Shown in pieces: positions 1 to 5,958 of a stretch of DNA of 22,236 nt; the first letter of the stretch is position 1; each line of letters begins with the position of its first letter. Where the stretch lies: positions 1 through 22,236 of the forward strand of contig JAXHUK010000085.1 of NCBI GenBank assembly GCA_034189725.1. Direction: 5' to 3'. A program made the translations under genes and the position numbers. The DNA is from JAXHUK01 sp034189725. GTDB lineage: Bacteria > Chloroflexota > Dehalococcoidia > SZUA-161. The notes beneath the pieces are model-generated. The model saw only the letters and a program-made list of their open reading frames with translations. It was not told where the DNA came from and searched no databases.

Positions 1-1
1 A

Positions 2-133
2 GTAACAGGTATGGCAGTAGGTGCAGTTTACGGGACATACCGCATGGGGCCCACATTCGGCGCAATGCTTCTCTCAGGCAAAAAGGCTGCCTGGGTGACC
101 TTGGATATACTTCAGGGTGCAAGTGTATCTTGA
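2..133 (+). CDS. C-terminal end of a Thi4-family thiazole synthase-like protein (partial)
   Basis: The window opens inside a plus-strand reading frame that runs 43 codons to a TGA at 131-133. The visible peptide contains the stretches GMAVGAVYGTYRMGPTFGAM and LLSGKKAA. These resemble the C-terminal FAD-binding end of the Thi4 family (archaeal and bacterial sulfide-dependent thiazole synthases, formerly called ribose-1,5-bisphosphate isomerases), where a G-x-x-RMGP-x-FG-x-M-LLSG motif is characteristic. Family members make the thiazole half of thiamine from NAD and glycine. The active-site Cys or His lies upstream of the window, so the sulfide-donating mechanism cannot be judged. No partner thiamine gene follows; the next gene is cinA after 415 bases. 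The family call rests on this short motif alone. Confidence 0.65.
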   Translation, partial: VTGMAVGAVYGTYRMGPTFGAMLLSGKKAAWVTLDILQGASVS

Positions 134-189
134 GCTTGCCCGGCACTACCATCACGTTTAATATATCACCGATATATCACTGATGCATT

Positions 190-219
190 GAAGCTAAGTG
201 GCCCAACACCGAAGCTAAG
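190..219. repeat. Direct repeat GAAGCTAAG x2, 21 bp apart
   Basis: Two exact copies of GAAGCTAAG lie at 190-198 and 211-219, offset by 21 bp (two helical turns). The second ends three bases before the -35 box at 223. This geometry is typical of activator half-sites, but no regulator can be named. A tandem 11-mer (atatatcaccg / atatatcactg) at 161-182 lies just upstream. Confidence 0.45.
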
Positions 220-222
220 ACA

Positions 223-250
223 TTGACTTATACAAACATATGCGTATAAT
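223..250 (+). promoter_or_regulatory. Candidate sigma70 promoter upstream of cinA
   Basis: TTGACT (223-228) and TATAAT (245-250) are separated by 16 bp, predicting a start near 257. The promoter would drive a leader of about 290 bases into cinA, including the open frame at 288-452. Confidence 0.55.
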
Positions 251-287
251 CATTCTAGAATGCAATGTAAAACCCTATCTGGGATGA

Positions 288-452
288 TTAATCAGGGCTG
301 TTAACATTCATACGTATTTTGATATTGATCTTGAGGTCCCCTGGAATACAGTCATCGAGGATATTCCACCATTGATTGCCGAGCTTGAGAAAGTTGTTCC
401 ACCTGACAGACAGTCAAGAGCAGGTTTTCCAATGTTTCAGGTATTCTGCTAG
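288..452 (+). other. Unrecognised open frame without a standard start (possible remnant or small gene)
   Basis: The frame between the TGA at 285-287 and the TAG at 450-452 is open for 54 codons. It reads like a globular protein segment, with stretches such as IHTYFDIDLEVPWNTVIEDI and PPLIAELEKVVPPDRQSRAG. There is no ATG, GTG or TTG before the conserved-looking part; possible initiators are ATC, GTT or ATT. It lies just downstream of the promoter at 223-250. It could be the remnant of a gene that lost its 5' end, a small gene with a rare start, or chance. I do not recognise the family. Confidence 0.25.
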
Positions 453-548
453 AGTTGGTGCTAATGGTATGCGTCGTTTCTTTCCCACAAGTTAACTTCA
501 TCACTAACTATGCTGATATTTACAACCTGATCAAATACAGTGTGACCC

Positions 549-1781
549 ATGAAAGCTGAAATCATCTCCATTGGCACCGAGATACTGCTGGGGCAGATAA
601 CCGATACCAATGCGCCCTATCTTGCCTCCGAGCTACCCCTGCTGGGTATCGACCTCTACTGGATCACCCAGGTGGGTGATAACCGCAGCCGGCTGGTGGA
701 TGCCCTCCAGAGAGCCTGCGATCGTTCCGACATCGTCATCACTACCGGGGGATTAGGTCCCACTGAGGATGACATCACAAGAGAGGCTATTGCTGAGCTA
801 TGTGGTGAGGAGATGAGGGTTGATACCGAACTTGAGACACGGCTCCGGGATATGTTTATCCGGAGAGGTATCAATATGCCAGAGCGCAATATCAAACAGG
901 CCACGCTCATTTCCTCAGCCCGTGCTATTCCCAACTCGCGCGGTACTGCGCCAGGGTGGCGGGTTGAACGCAACGGCAAGACGATTCTGGCAATGCCTGG
1001 GCCTCCCGGAGAAATGAAGCAGATGTGGAACGCTGAGGTAGCGCCTCAACTCAGAAAAAAGACCAGCAGTGGTATAATCATTTCCCGCACCATAAAAACG
1101 TTCAGTCTGGGCGAGGCTAAGGTCGACGAGATGGTCAGTCCACTCCTCGCTTCGACAAATCCCACCCTTGCGGTGTACGCTAAATCCGATGGCATTCAGC
1201 TTCGCATCACTGCCAAGGAACAAACAAAAGCAAAGGCAGAGGAGTTGATCGCTCAGGGAGAACGACAGCTACAAGACATCCTGGGGGAGGCAATCTGGGG
1301 ATTTGATACTGATACCCTGGAATACGTGGTCGGCTCCATGTTCAGGAAGAGGTCGCTGACGGTAGCTACCATGGAATCCTGCACAGGGGGACTCCTGGCA
1401 AGCACGATCACCGATGCCTCAGGCAGTTCCGATTACTTCAAAGGGGGGCTTGTTGCCTACTCAGCGCAAACAAAGGCCGCCTTCGGAGTCGATGCCGAAC
1501 TACTGGCGCAAAAGGGAACTGTGGATCCCGAAGTGGCAACCGCGATGGCACGAGCAGTTCGTCTCAGGCTGAACGCCGATATAGGAATAGGCATCACCGG
1601 GGTTGCGGGACCAGCAGAAATAGAGGGGAAACCTGTGGGCACCGTTCACATTGCCATTGAAGCGGAAAATAAAAAAAGAGCACTTTCTGCTCTCTATCCA
1701 CTACAGCGCGCTGAGTTCAAACACCGCACCGTACTAACTACCTTGTTCGAACTCCACCATTTTCTTCTGAATTGGGATTAG
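549..1781 (+). CDS. cinA: CinA-like protein (nicotinamide-nucleotide amidohydrolase)
   Basis: The 410-residue protein has the normal CinA length and two-domain layout. The N-terminal molybdopterin-binding-like domain (about 1-170) begins MKAEIISIGTEILLGQITDT and carries the TTGGLGPTEDDITREA motif. The C-terminal PncC domain (about 255-405) carries ATMESCTGGLLAS, the KGGLVAYSAQTK segment and TGVAGPAEIEGKPVGTVHIA, typical of the NMN deamidase active site. In characterised CinA proteins the C-terminal domain hydrolyses NMN to NaMN in pyridine nucleotide salvage, and the N-terminal domain can act as an ADP-ribose/CoA pyrophosphatase. The ATG at 549 matches the family N-terminus exactly, although no clear Shine-Dalgarno precedes it. 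The gene converges on the Nudix gene with only 11 bases between stop codons and no terminator hairpin there. Confidence 0.95.
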   Translation: MKAEIISIGTEILLGQITDTNAPYLASELPLLGIDLYWITQVGDNRSRLVDALQRACDRSDIVITTGGLGPTEDDITREAIAELCGEEMRVDTELETRLRDMFIRRGINMPERNIKQATLISSARAIPNSRGTAPGWRVERNGKTILAMPGPPGEMKQMWNAEVAPQLRKKTSSGIIISRTIKTFSLGEAKVDEMVSPLLASTNPTLAVYAKSDGIQLRITAKEQTKAKAEELIAQGERQLQDILGEAIWGFDTDTLEYVVGSMFRKRSLTVATMESCTGGLLASTITDASGSSDYFKGGLVAYSAQTKAAFGVDAELLAQKGTVDPEVATAMARAVRLRLNADIGIGITGVAGPAEIEGKPVGTVHIAIEAENKKRALSALYPLQRAEFKHRTVLTTLFELHHFLLNWD

Positions 1782-1792
1782 TCAAAAACGAC

Positions 1793-2338
1793 CTAGACGA
1801 ATACAATGTCGAGTAACTGCTTTAGTATCATTGCAGTGATCCCCGTGATATCGTGATCGCCTATGCGATAAGAGTATATGCTAAAAGACTGATTATTAAA
1901 ATCTATCAATTGAACACTCTGTACTTCTGGATTCAAGAGCACCGATATCGGTGCTTCGATCACTTCCTCGACCTCCCATCGGTTAAAGTTGAACTCATAG
2001 GGATAGGGGATTATACCAATAAACGGCGTGATGCAAAATTTGCTGGTAATGGTAATCTGGTCATCAAGACTCCCGACGATCTCGATATGCCCTGGATGAA
2101 CTCCGATCTCCTCATACGTTTCTCTCAGAGCAGTAATGCTGAGATCCCCATCTTCTACATCATAAGCCCCCCCAGGAAAGCATATCTGCCCTTTATGATG
2201 TTCGACATGCTGCGTCCGTTTGGTGAGCACAACACAATGCTCTCCTCCCTTTTCATAGACAGGAACCAGCACTGCTGAAGGGGTTAGTCCTTCTCTGGTT
2301 TTAACCTCTCGCTCTCTTTGGGACAGAATCTCCTTAAT
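1793..2338 (-). CDS. Nudix hydrolase, CoA pyrophosphatase-like, with probable ATT start
   Basis: The Nudix box is plain: CFPGGAYDVEDGDLSITALR followed by ETYEEIGV. The preceding HHKGQICFPGG and later ITPFIGIIPYPYEF segments resemble the NudL/CoA-pyrophosphatase branch, which cleaves CoA and its derivatives to phosphopantetheine and 3',5'-ADP. The first GTG in frame (2272) would begin inside the conserved core, at the strand usually written as (A)AVLVP. The frame stays open a further 22 codons upstream, reading IKEILSQREREVKTREGLTP, which is a family-like N-terminus. There is no ATG, GTG or TTG in that extension. An ATT at 2338-2336 is preceded by GGAGG with a six-base spacer (TAAACA), so I place the start there, giving 181 residues. 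A candidate promoter lies at 2445-2417. Function is likely housekeeping; substrate is inferred from the family. Confidence 0.88.
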   Translation of the reverse strand: MKEILSQREREVKTREGLTPSAVLVPVYEKGGEHCVVLTKRTQHVEHHKGQICFPGGAYDVEDGDLSITALRETYEEIGVHPGHIEIVGSLDDQITITSKFCITPFIGIIPYPYEFNFNRWEVEEVIEAPISVLLNPEVQSVQLIDFNNQSFSIYSYRIGDHDITGITAMILKQLLDIVFV

Positions 2339-2345
2339 TGTTTAC

Positions 2346-2350
2346 CTCCA
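2346..2350 (-). promoter_or_regulatory. Shine-Dalgarno GGAGG deciding the ATT start of the Nudix gene
   Basis: On the minus strand the sequence reads GGAGG-TAAACA-ATT. The spacer is six bases and an in-frame stop (TAA) lies within it, so translation of this frame cannot begin further upstream. The alternative GTG at 2272 has only a distant AGAAGGA, about 15 bases away. Confidence 0.7.
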
Positions 2351-2416
2351 CCGTATGCCTCGTAGTTCAGTATATCCCAACAGTATACTCCTCCGATTCC
2401 CCCTCTTCTTCTGGTA

Positions 2417-2445
2417 ATTATGTAGAGCAGTACAACAATTGTCAT
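2417..2445 (-). promoter_or_regulatory. Candidate promoter for the Nudix gene
   Basis: On the minus strand ATGACA (2445-2440) and CATAAT (2422-2417) are 17 bp apart. The predicted start near 2410 gives a leader of about 70 bases before the ATT codon. Each box matches consensus at five of six positions. Confidence 0.4.
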
Positions 2446-2473
2446 ACTGAGAAATAGAACTCACTGGTTACAG

Positions 2474-2504
2474 TTACAATCAAAAATGGGGGGCTGAATT
2501 GTAA
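2474..2504. repeat. 7-bp inverted repeat TTACAAT...ATTGTAA in the Nudix / zinc-ribbon intergenic region
   Basis: TTACAAT (2474-2480) and ATTGTAA (2498-2504) form a perfect dyad around a 17-base centre that includes a run of six G. The gap 2339-2624 between the Nudix gene and the zinc-ribbon gene otherwise shows only the Nudix promoter. The element could be an operator or simply the end of the upstream transcription unit; there is no T-tract. Confidence 0.3.
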
Positions 2505-2624
2505 CATGCCCACCCAGGTCATTCGGAAAGCGATGTGGAAGTTATTCAGTTAGCAGGGGTCCAATAAATTCGAGAGCTTGATGAACCACTGTCAGGTAGA
2601 CCGCCGACAATGCTACAAAGATGC

Positions 2625-2951
2625 CTATTCCTCTGGGAAGAGACTTTTGAAGTCTCCCTCAAATCCATCCAGAAACGTATGCATATCTAAAACATCGTCT
2701 ACTGCTATCGCTTCATTCTTGGCAAACACGTCGCGCTCAGCTTCAGTGAGATCGTCGATAACCTCTGCTACATCGCCATCCCGGACAACTGCGGCTATCA
2801 ATCCCCGGGTTCCGCAAGAACTACATGAGACACTGAGGAACCAGAGAGAATCCTCGTGGTCAAGGATCTTGATATCTGCCAGTTCATACTTCTTACCACA
2901 AACCCCACACTCAACCTTGGAAAACAACCTCTTTAGGAATGACTCTTGCAC
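2625..2951 (-). CDS. Small zinc-ribbon protein of unknown function
   Basis: This 108-residue acidic protein has a four-cysteine zinc-ribbon signature, CGVCG (Cys15, Cys18) and CSSCG (Cys43, Cys46). The GTRGLIAAVVRD segment follows, then a helical, acid-rich tail with several Asp/Glu pairs. I do not recognise a characterised family. The start is GTG at 2951, preceded by GGAGGTGAT at good spacing, so the start is well supported. It lies 52 bases downstream of the DUF151 gene on the same strand and is probably co-transcribed with it. A role in nucleic acid or protein binding is possible from the ribbon, but nothing in the sequence fixes a substrate. Confidence 0.8.
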   Translation of the reverse strand: MQESFLKRLFSKVECGVCGKKYELADIKILDHEDSLWFLSVSCSSCGTRGLIAAVVRDGDVAEVIDDLTEAERDVFAKNEAIAVDDVLDMHTFLDGFEGDFKSLFPEE

Positions 2952-3003
2952 CAGCTATCACCTCCCCCTCAAGCAGTCATCGAAGAACGCGGAAAAGCTA
3001 CGG

Positions 3004-3657
3004 CTATGGGCTATCCTTGCCAAAGTCCGATAGATCGAGACCCTCAATGAACTCACGAAATGCTGACATTCTTTCCAGTTCTTCCGGCGGTATTTCGCGT
3101 ACCGGAGTTGGCTTTCCTGTCTCTGGATCGATTATTATCCCTGCTTTTTCAAGCACTGATTCATCAGCGTAAATAGGAATTACTGGACGAATCTGCAGCG
3201 CCGTCTCTCCCACAACGTTATCGCATTGTCTCATCTGTTGAGCAACATACTGCTCAGATTCCTGTCTCGTTTCAAAGAAATGCTCCTGTCCATCCATATC
3301 GGTTACGACATAACCACCGCGTACCGCCAGGGCAATAGCATCGCTGGGCCGAGAATCGACCTCGACATCCATCCCGTTAATAGTCAATACGATTTTGGCA
3401 AAAAACGTATCGTTCTGCAGATCGCACACCACAATAGACCTGACACCGGCACCAAGGACAGAAATGACAGACCCCAGCAAATCATGCGTCAACGGGCGAG
3501 GCACCTTTACTTCTTGCAGTTTAACCGCTATAGCATCAGCTTCCGCAGGTCCAATCCATATCGGTAGATAACGTTCTGCCGACTTCTCTTTGAGAATGAC
3601 AACCCGCTGATAATTCAACACGCTTACTCGTATACTGTCAATTATCATTTCGAGCAT
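3004..3657 (-). CDS. Bifunctional nuclease family protein (DUF151)
   Basis: The 217-residue protein contains the DUF151 core at about residues 1-135: LPIWIGPAEADAIA near the N-terminus, RPLTHDLLGSVI, and VDSRPSDAIALAVR, the hallmark motif. The C-terminal portion, including PEELERMSAFREFIEGLDLSDF, resembles the short helical tail found in many bacterial members. DUF151 proteins are named after a plant member with DNase and RNase activity; the bacterial members are widespread but their role is poorly defined. The ATG at 3657 is preceded by AAGGCGG. A strong minus-strand promoter lies at 3710-3681, 24 bases before the start codon, and the zinc-ribbon gene follows. Confidence 0.93.
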   Translation of the reverse strand: MLEMIIDSIRVSVLNYQRVVILKEKSAERYLPIWIGPAEADAIAVKLQEVKVPRPLTHDLLGSVISVLGAGVRSIVVCDLQNDTFFAKIVLTINGMDVEVDSRPSDAIALAVRGGYVVTDMDGQEHFFETRQESEQYVAQQMRQCDNVVGETALQIRPVIPIYADESVLEKAGIIIDPETGKPTPVREIPPEELERMSAFREFIEGLDLSDFGKDSP

Positions 3658-3680
3658 AATTTACCGCCTTAGTACCAATA

Positions 3681-3710
3681 ATTTTACTCCACGTTGAGCC
3701 TGACTGTCAA
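3681..3710 (-). promoter_or_regulatory. Promoter of the DUF151 / zinc-ribbon operon
   Basis: On the minus strand TTGACA (3710-3705) and TAAAAT (3686-3681) are 18 bp apart, predicting a start near 3674 and a very short leader to the ATG at 3657. Confidence 0.65.
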
Positions 3711-3718
3711 GGACGATG

Positions 3719-3747
3719 TTGACAAAATCAAGCTGTTGAGCTATATT
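3719..3747 (+). promoter_or_regulatory. Consensus promoter directed at tRNA-Val and possibly thrS
   Basis: TTGACA (3719-3724) and TATATT (3742-3747) are separated by 17 bp, a near-ideal sigma70 match. The predicted start near 3754 is about 200 bases from the tRNA. Its -35 box is the mirror image of the minus-strand -35 box, 8 bp away. Confidence 0.65.
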
Positions 3748-3776
3748 CTTAACGATATTGATACGTATAGTTATCA

Positions 3777-3854
3777 TCAGTACAGTTCCTCCACAAATCG
3801 TGGAATGCTATGCTGGCTTCGCTGGGAATCTGGAATATAGCTCTCGTAAAACAT
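3777..3854 (-). CDS. Possible 25-residue small protein with a strong ribosome binding site
   Basis: On the minus strand GGAGGTGA lies six bases before an ATG at 3854, a spacing and sequence as good as any gene in the window. The frame reads MFYESYIPDSQRSQHSIPRF then VEELY and stops at 3777. It has no recognisable family, no hydrophobic stretch and no obvious promoter of its own. It may be a real small gene or leader ahead of the DUF151 gene, or a chance pairing of a Shine-Dalgarno-like sequence with an ATG. Confidence 0.22.
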   Translation of the reverse strand: MFYESYIPDSQRSQHSIPRFVEELY

Positions 3855-3959
3855 ACTAATTCACCTCCACCTGATGAAACTGATCGTAGTGAAGCTGCTG
3901 CTGGAACTTATAAACGTGTTCTCGTGATAAAGCAGGCGATTCATAAAACGCCAGACAGG

Positions 3960-4035
3960 GGGCGATTAGCTCAGGGGTTAGAGCGCTGCGTTGACATCGC
4001 AGAGGCCACTGGTTCAAATCCAGTATCGCCCACCA
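3960..4035 (+). tRNA. tRNA-Val (anticodon GAC), CCA encoded
   Basis: The 76-base cloverleaf folds completely. The acceptor stem GGGCGAT pairs with ATCGCCC. The D-arm is GCTC/GAGC, the anticodon stem CTGCG/CGCAG with loop TTGACAT, a five-base variable loop, and the T-arm ACTGG/CCAGT with loop TTCAAAT. The discriminator is A and CCA is encoded in the gene. Anticodon GAC reads GUC and GUU (valine). Confidence 0.97.
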
Positions 4036-4042
4036 TGACGGA

Positions 4043-4071
4043 TTGGCTCGTGCCCTTCGGTTTTCTACAGT
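4043..4071 (+). promoter_or_regulatory. Weak candidate promoter for thrS
   Basis: TTGGCT (4043-4048) and TACAGT (4066-4071) are 17 bp apart, each matching consensus at four of six positions. A start near 4080 would place the hairpin at 4088-4122 in the thrS leader. Read-through from the promoter at 3719 is the alternative. Confidence 0.25.
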
Positions 4072-4087
4072 AACAGCGTAGGATACT

Positions 4088-4122
4088 CAGAGCCTCTCGT
4101 TCTGTACAGGCGGGAGGCTCTG
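4088..4122 (+). promoter_or_regulatory. 9-bp hairpin in the thrS leader
   Basis: CAGAGCCTC (4088-4096) pairs perfectly with GAGGCTCTG (4114-4122) around a 17-base loop. No T-run follows, so it is a poor intrinsic terminator. It ends 14 bases before the thrS Shine-Dalgarno (AAGGGG, 4137-4142). It may help end or process the tRNA transcript, or act as a translational control element for thrS. Confidence 0.45.
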
Positions 4123-4149
4123 TGTTCAGATCACATAAGGGGATTTATC

Positions 4150-5901
4150 TTGAAACGTAAAGAGACCAGTGATACCCTCCGAGCGGAGCGGCAGGAAATC
4201 ATACGACACTCTGCAGCACATATAATGGCAGAAGCGGTTCAGGCTATGTTCCCGGACGCTAAGTTTGGCATAGGGCCTGCTATCGAGGATGGATTTTACT
4301 ATGATTTCGACCTTCCCCGTACTCTTACTCCCGAAGATTTGCCCATAATCGAGGCTAACATGGCCGATATTATATCCGCAAACACACCTTTTTTACAGGA
4401 GGATATCGATACAGAAGAGGCAAAGCAGCTCTTCGCTCATCAACCGTACAAGCTGGAACTAATAAACGACTTGCCTGATGACGCCGTCACGATCTACCGT
4501 CAGGGATCGTTTGTTGACCTTTGTCGCGGGCCACATGTCGCTTCTACAGGAGAGGTCAAAGCTATCAAGCTGCTGAGCATTGCAGGAGCCTACTGGAGGG
4601 GCGACGAAACACGCCCCATGCTGCAACGAATCTATGGTACCGCTTTCGAAACCAATGAGGAATTGGAACATTACCTGAATAAGCTTGAAGAGGCTTCCAA
4701 ACGCGATCACAGGAAATTGGGGAGAGCTCTGGATTTATTCAGTATTCACGAGGAGGCAGGAGCAGGTCTCATCTACTGGCACCCTAAAGGAGCCCTGATC
4801 CGCCATATAATCGAGGACTTTTGGAAAAGAGAACACTTCAAACGAGGCTATGACATCGTATATTCACCTCACCTGGCTAAAATCGACCTCTGGAAAAGCA
4901 GTGGCCACTGGGAATACTATCAGGATAGTATGTATCCGCCGATGGATATCGAGGGGCAGGGGTACCTGGTGAAACCGATGAATTGTCCCGGACATATCCT
5001 GATGTATAAGACGCAACTCCGCAGCTATCGCCAGTTGCCCTTACGCTGGGCGGAGTTGGGCACTGTGTACCGCTGGGAACGATCAGGAGTGCTTCATGGT
5101 CTTACCAGGGTACGCGGTTTCACTCAGGATGATGCCCATATTTTCTGCCGTCCTGACCAATTGGAGGACGAAGTAGTCGGAGTCGTGGAATTCGCCTGTT
5201 TTATGCTCGATGCCTTCGGTTTCGATGATTACGAGGTAATGCTCTCCACACGCCCTGATAAATACGCAGGTAGTATCGATGTCTGGGAGGAGGCCACTAA
5301 AACACTGGAACGAGCGCTCAAGCGGCTCCAAATAGACTACACCATAGACCCGGGAGAGGGTGTATTCTATGGACCCAAGATCGATATATCGCTCAGGGAC
5401 TCTCTGGGGAGAACATGGCAGGGCCCTACTACACAGGTTGATTTCAATCTCCCGGAACGTTTTGACGTTACCTACATCGGGGACGATGGACAAGAGCACA
5501 GGGTAGTTATGGTTCACCGCACGGTGCTGGGAAGCATGGAACGCTTTCTCGGCTGCCTTATTGAGCACTATGGCGGTGCATTCCCAACATGGCTTGCGCC
5601 AGTACAAGCTATCATCATACCGATATCAGACCAACACCTCAGCTATGCCCAGGAACTGGCTCTTACGCTTAAGGGCAGCGAGATACGGACTGAGGTAGAC
5701 GAGCGCAGCGAACGGATGAACTTGAAGATACGCGATGCGCAGCTACAAAAGGTACCCTATATGTTGATCGTTGGTAACGAAGAAATGAGCAACTCTACAG
5801 TATCGACCCGGCTGCGAAATGGCCAGAATATAAAAGCACAATCTCTTTCCGATTTCACAGCTATGGTGAAGGCTGATATTGAGGCCAAGAGAAACGTTTG
5901 A
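4150..5901 (+). CDS. thrS: Threonyl-tRNA synthetase lacking the TGS domain
   Basis: ThrRS charges tRNA-Thr in the cytoplasm and edits mischarged Ser-tRNA-Thr. The editing domain begins almost at the N-terminus: His20/His24 (HSAAH) and Cys125/His129 (CRGPH) match the editing-site residues of the E. coli enzyme. The catalytic class II core carries the three zinc ligands Cys279 (MNCPGH), His330 (DDAHIF) and His456 (VMVHR), motif 2 (YRWERSGVLHGLTRVRGFTQ) and motif 3 (VLGSMERFLGCLIEHYGG). The C-terminal anticodon-binding domain starts near WLAPVQA. At 583 residues it is about 60 shorter than the E. coli protein because the TGS domain is absent; similar short forms occur in Chloroflexota. The start is TTG at 4150 with AAGGGG seven bases upstream. 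It heads the infC-rpmI-rplT-pheST operon. Confidence 0.97.
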   Translation: MKRKETSDTLRAERQEIIRHSAAHIMAEAVQAMFPDAKFGIGPAIEDGFYYDFDLPRTLTPEDLPIIEANMADIISANTPFLQEDIDTEEAKQLFAHQPYKLELINDLPDDAVTIYRQGSFVDLCRGPHVASTGEVKAIKLLSIAGAYWRGDETRPMLQRIYGTAFETNEELEHYLNKLEEASKRDHRKLGRALDLFSIHEEAGAGLIYWHPKGALIRHIIEDFWKREHFKRGYDIVYSPHLAKIDLWKSSGHWEYYQDSMYPPMDIEGQGYLVKPMNCPGHILMYKTQLRSYRQLPLRWAELGTVYRWERSGVLHGLTRVRGFTQDDAHIFCRPDQLEDEVVGVVEFACFMLDAFGFDDYEVMLSTRPDKYAGSIDVWEEATKTLERALKRLQIDYTIDPGEGVFYGPKIDISLRDSLGRTWQGPTTQVDFNLPERFDVTYIGDDGQEHRVVMVHRTVLGSMERFLGCLIEHYGGAFPTWLAPVQAIIIPISDQHLSYAQELALTLKGSEIRTEVDERSERMNLKIRDAQLQKVPYMLIVGNEEMSNSTVSTRLRNGQNIKAQSLSDFTAMVKADIEAKRNV

Positions 5902-5944
5902 TTTATTTCACAGATTATGTTATAAGAGAAACTAGCCCTTTTTC

Positions 5945-5958
5945 AGGAGGAGAGTATA
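5945..5958 (+). promoter_or_regulatory. Shine-Dalgarno and AUA start of infC (autoregulatory site)
   Basis: AGGAGG at 5945-5950 is followed after five bases by ATA. A perfect Shine-Dalgarno joined to a start codon that IF3 discriminates against is the arrangement used for infC autocontrol in E. coli. That it works the same way here is inferred. Confidence 0.65.

Larger units (their letters stand above)
134..548. other. 415-base non-genic stretch with repeats, a promoter and an unexplained open frame
   Basis: No standard gene is visible here. From left to right it holds an 11-bp near-perfect tandem repeat (161-171 and 172-182), a 9-bp direct repeat GAAGCTAAG (190-198 and 211-219), a sigma70-type promoter (223-250) and an open frame without a standard start (288-452). 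The last part leads to cinA without an obvious Shine-Dalgarno. The individual elements are listed separately. Confidence 0.6.
3658..3959. other. 302-base intergenic region between the DUF151 gene and tRNA-Val
   Basis: The stretch holds back-to-back promoters at 3681-3747 and one weak candidate for a minus-strand small gene (3777-3854). The remaining part up to the tRNA has no gene I can support. It would form a leader of about 200 bases if the plus promoter drives the tRNA. Confidence 0.55.

Noticed and set aside
3874..3927. Plus-strand 17-codon frame (MKLIVVKLLLELINVFS) before tRNA-Val, resembling a leader peptide
   Set aside because: No Shine-Dalgarno precedes it; the CACCTCCAC before it is the complement of one. 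It looks like a shadow of the minus-strand signal.
3810..4073. Plus-strand open frame running across the tRNA gene
   Set aside because: It reads straight through a perfect tRNA-Val and has no ribosome binding site or protein-like character.
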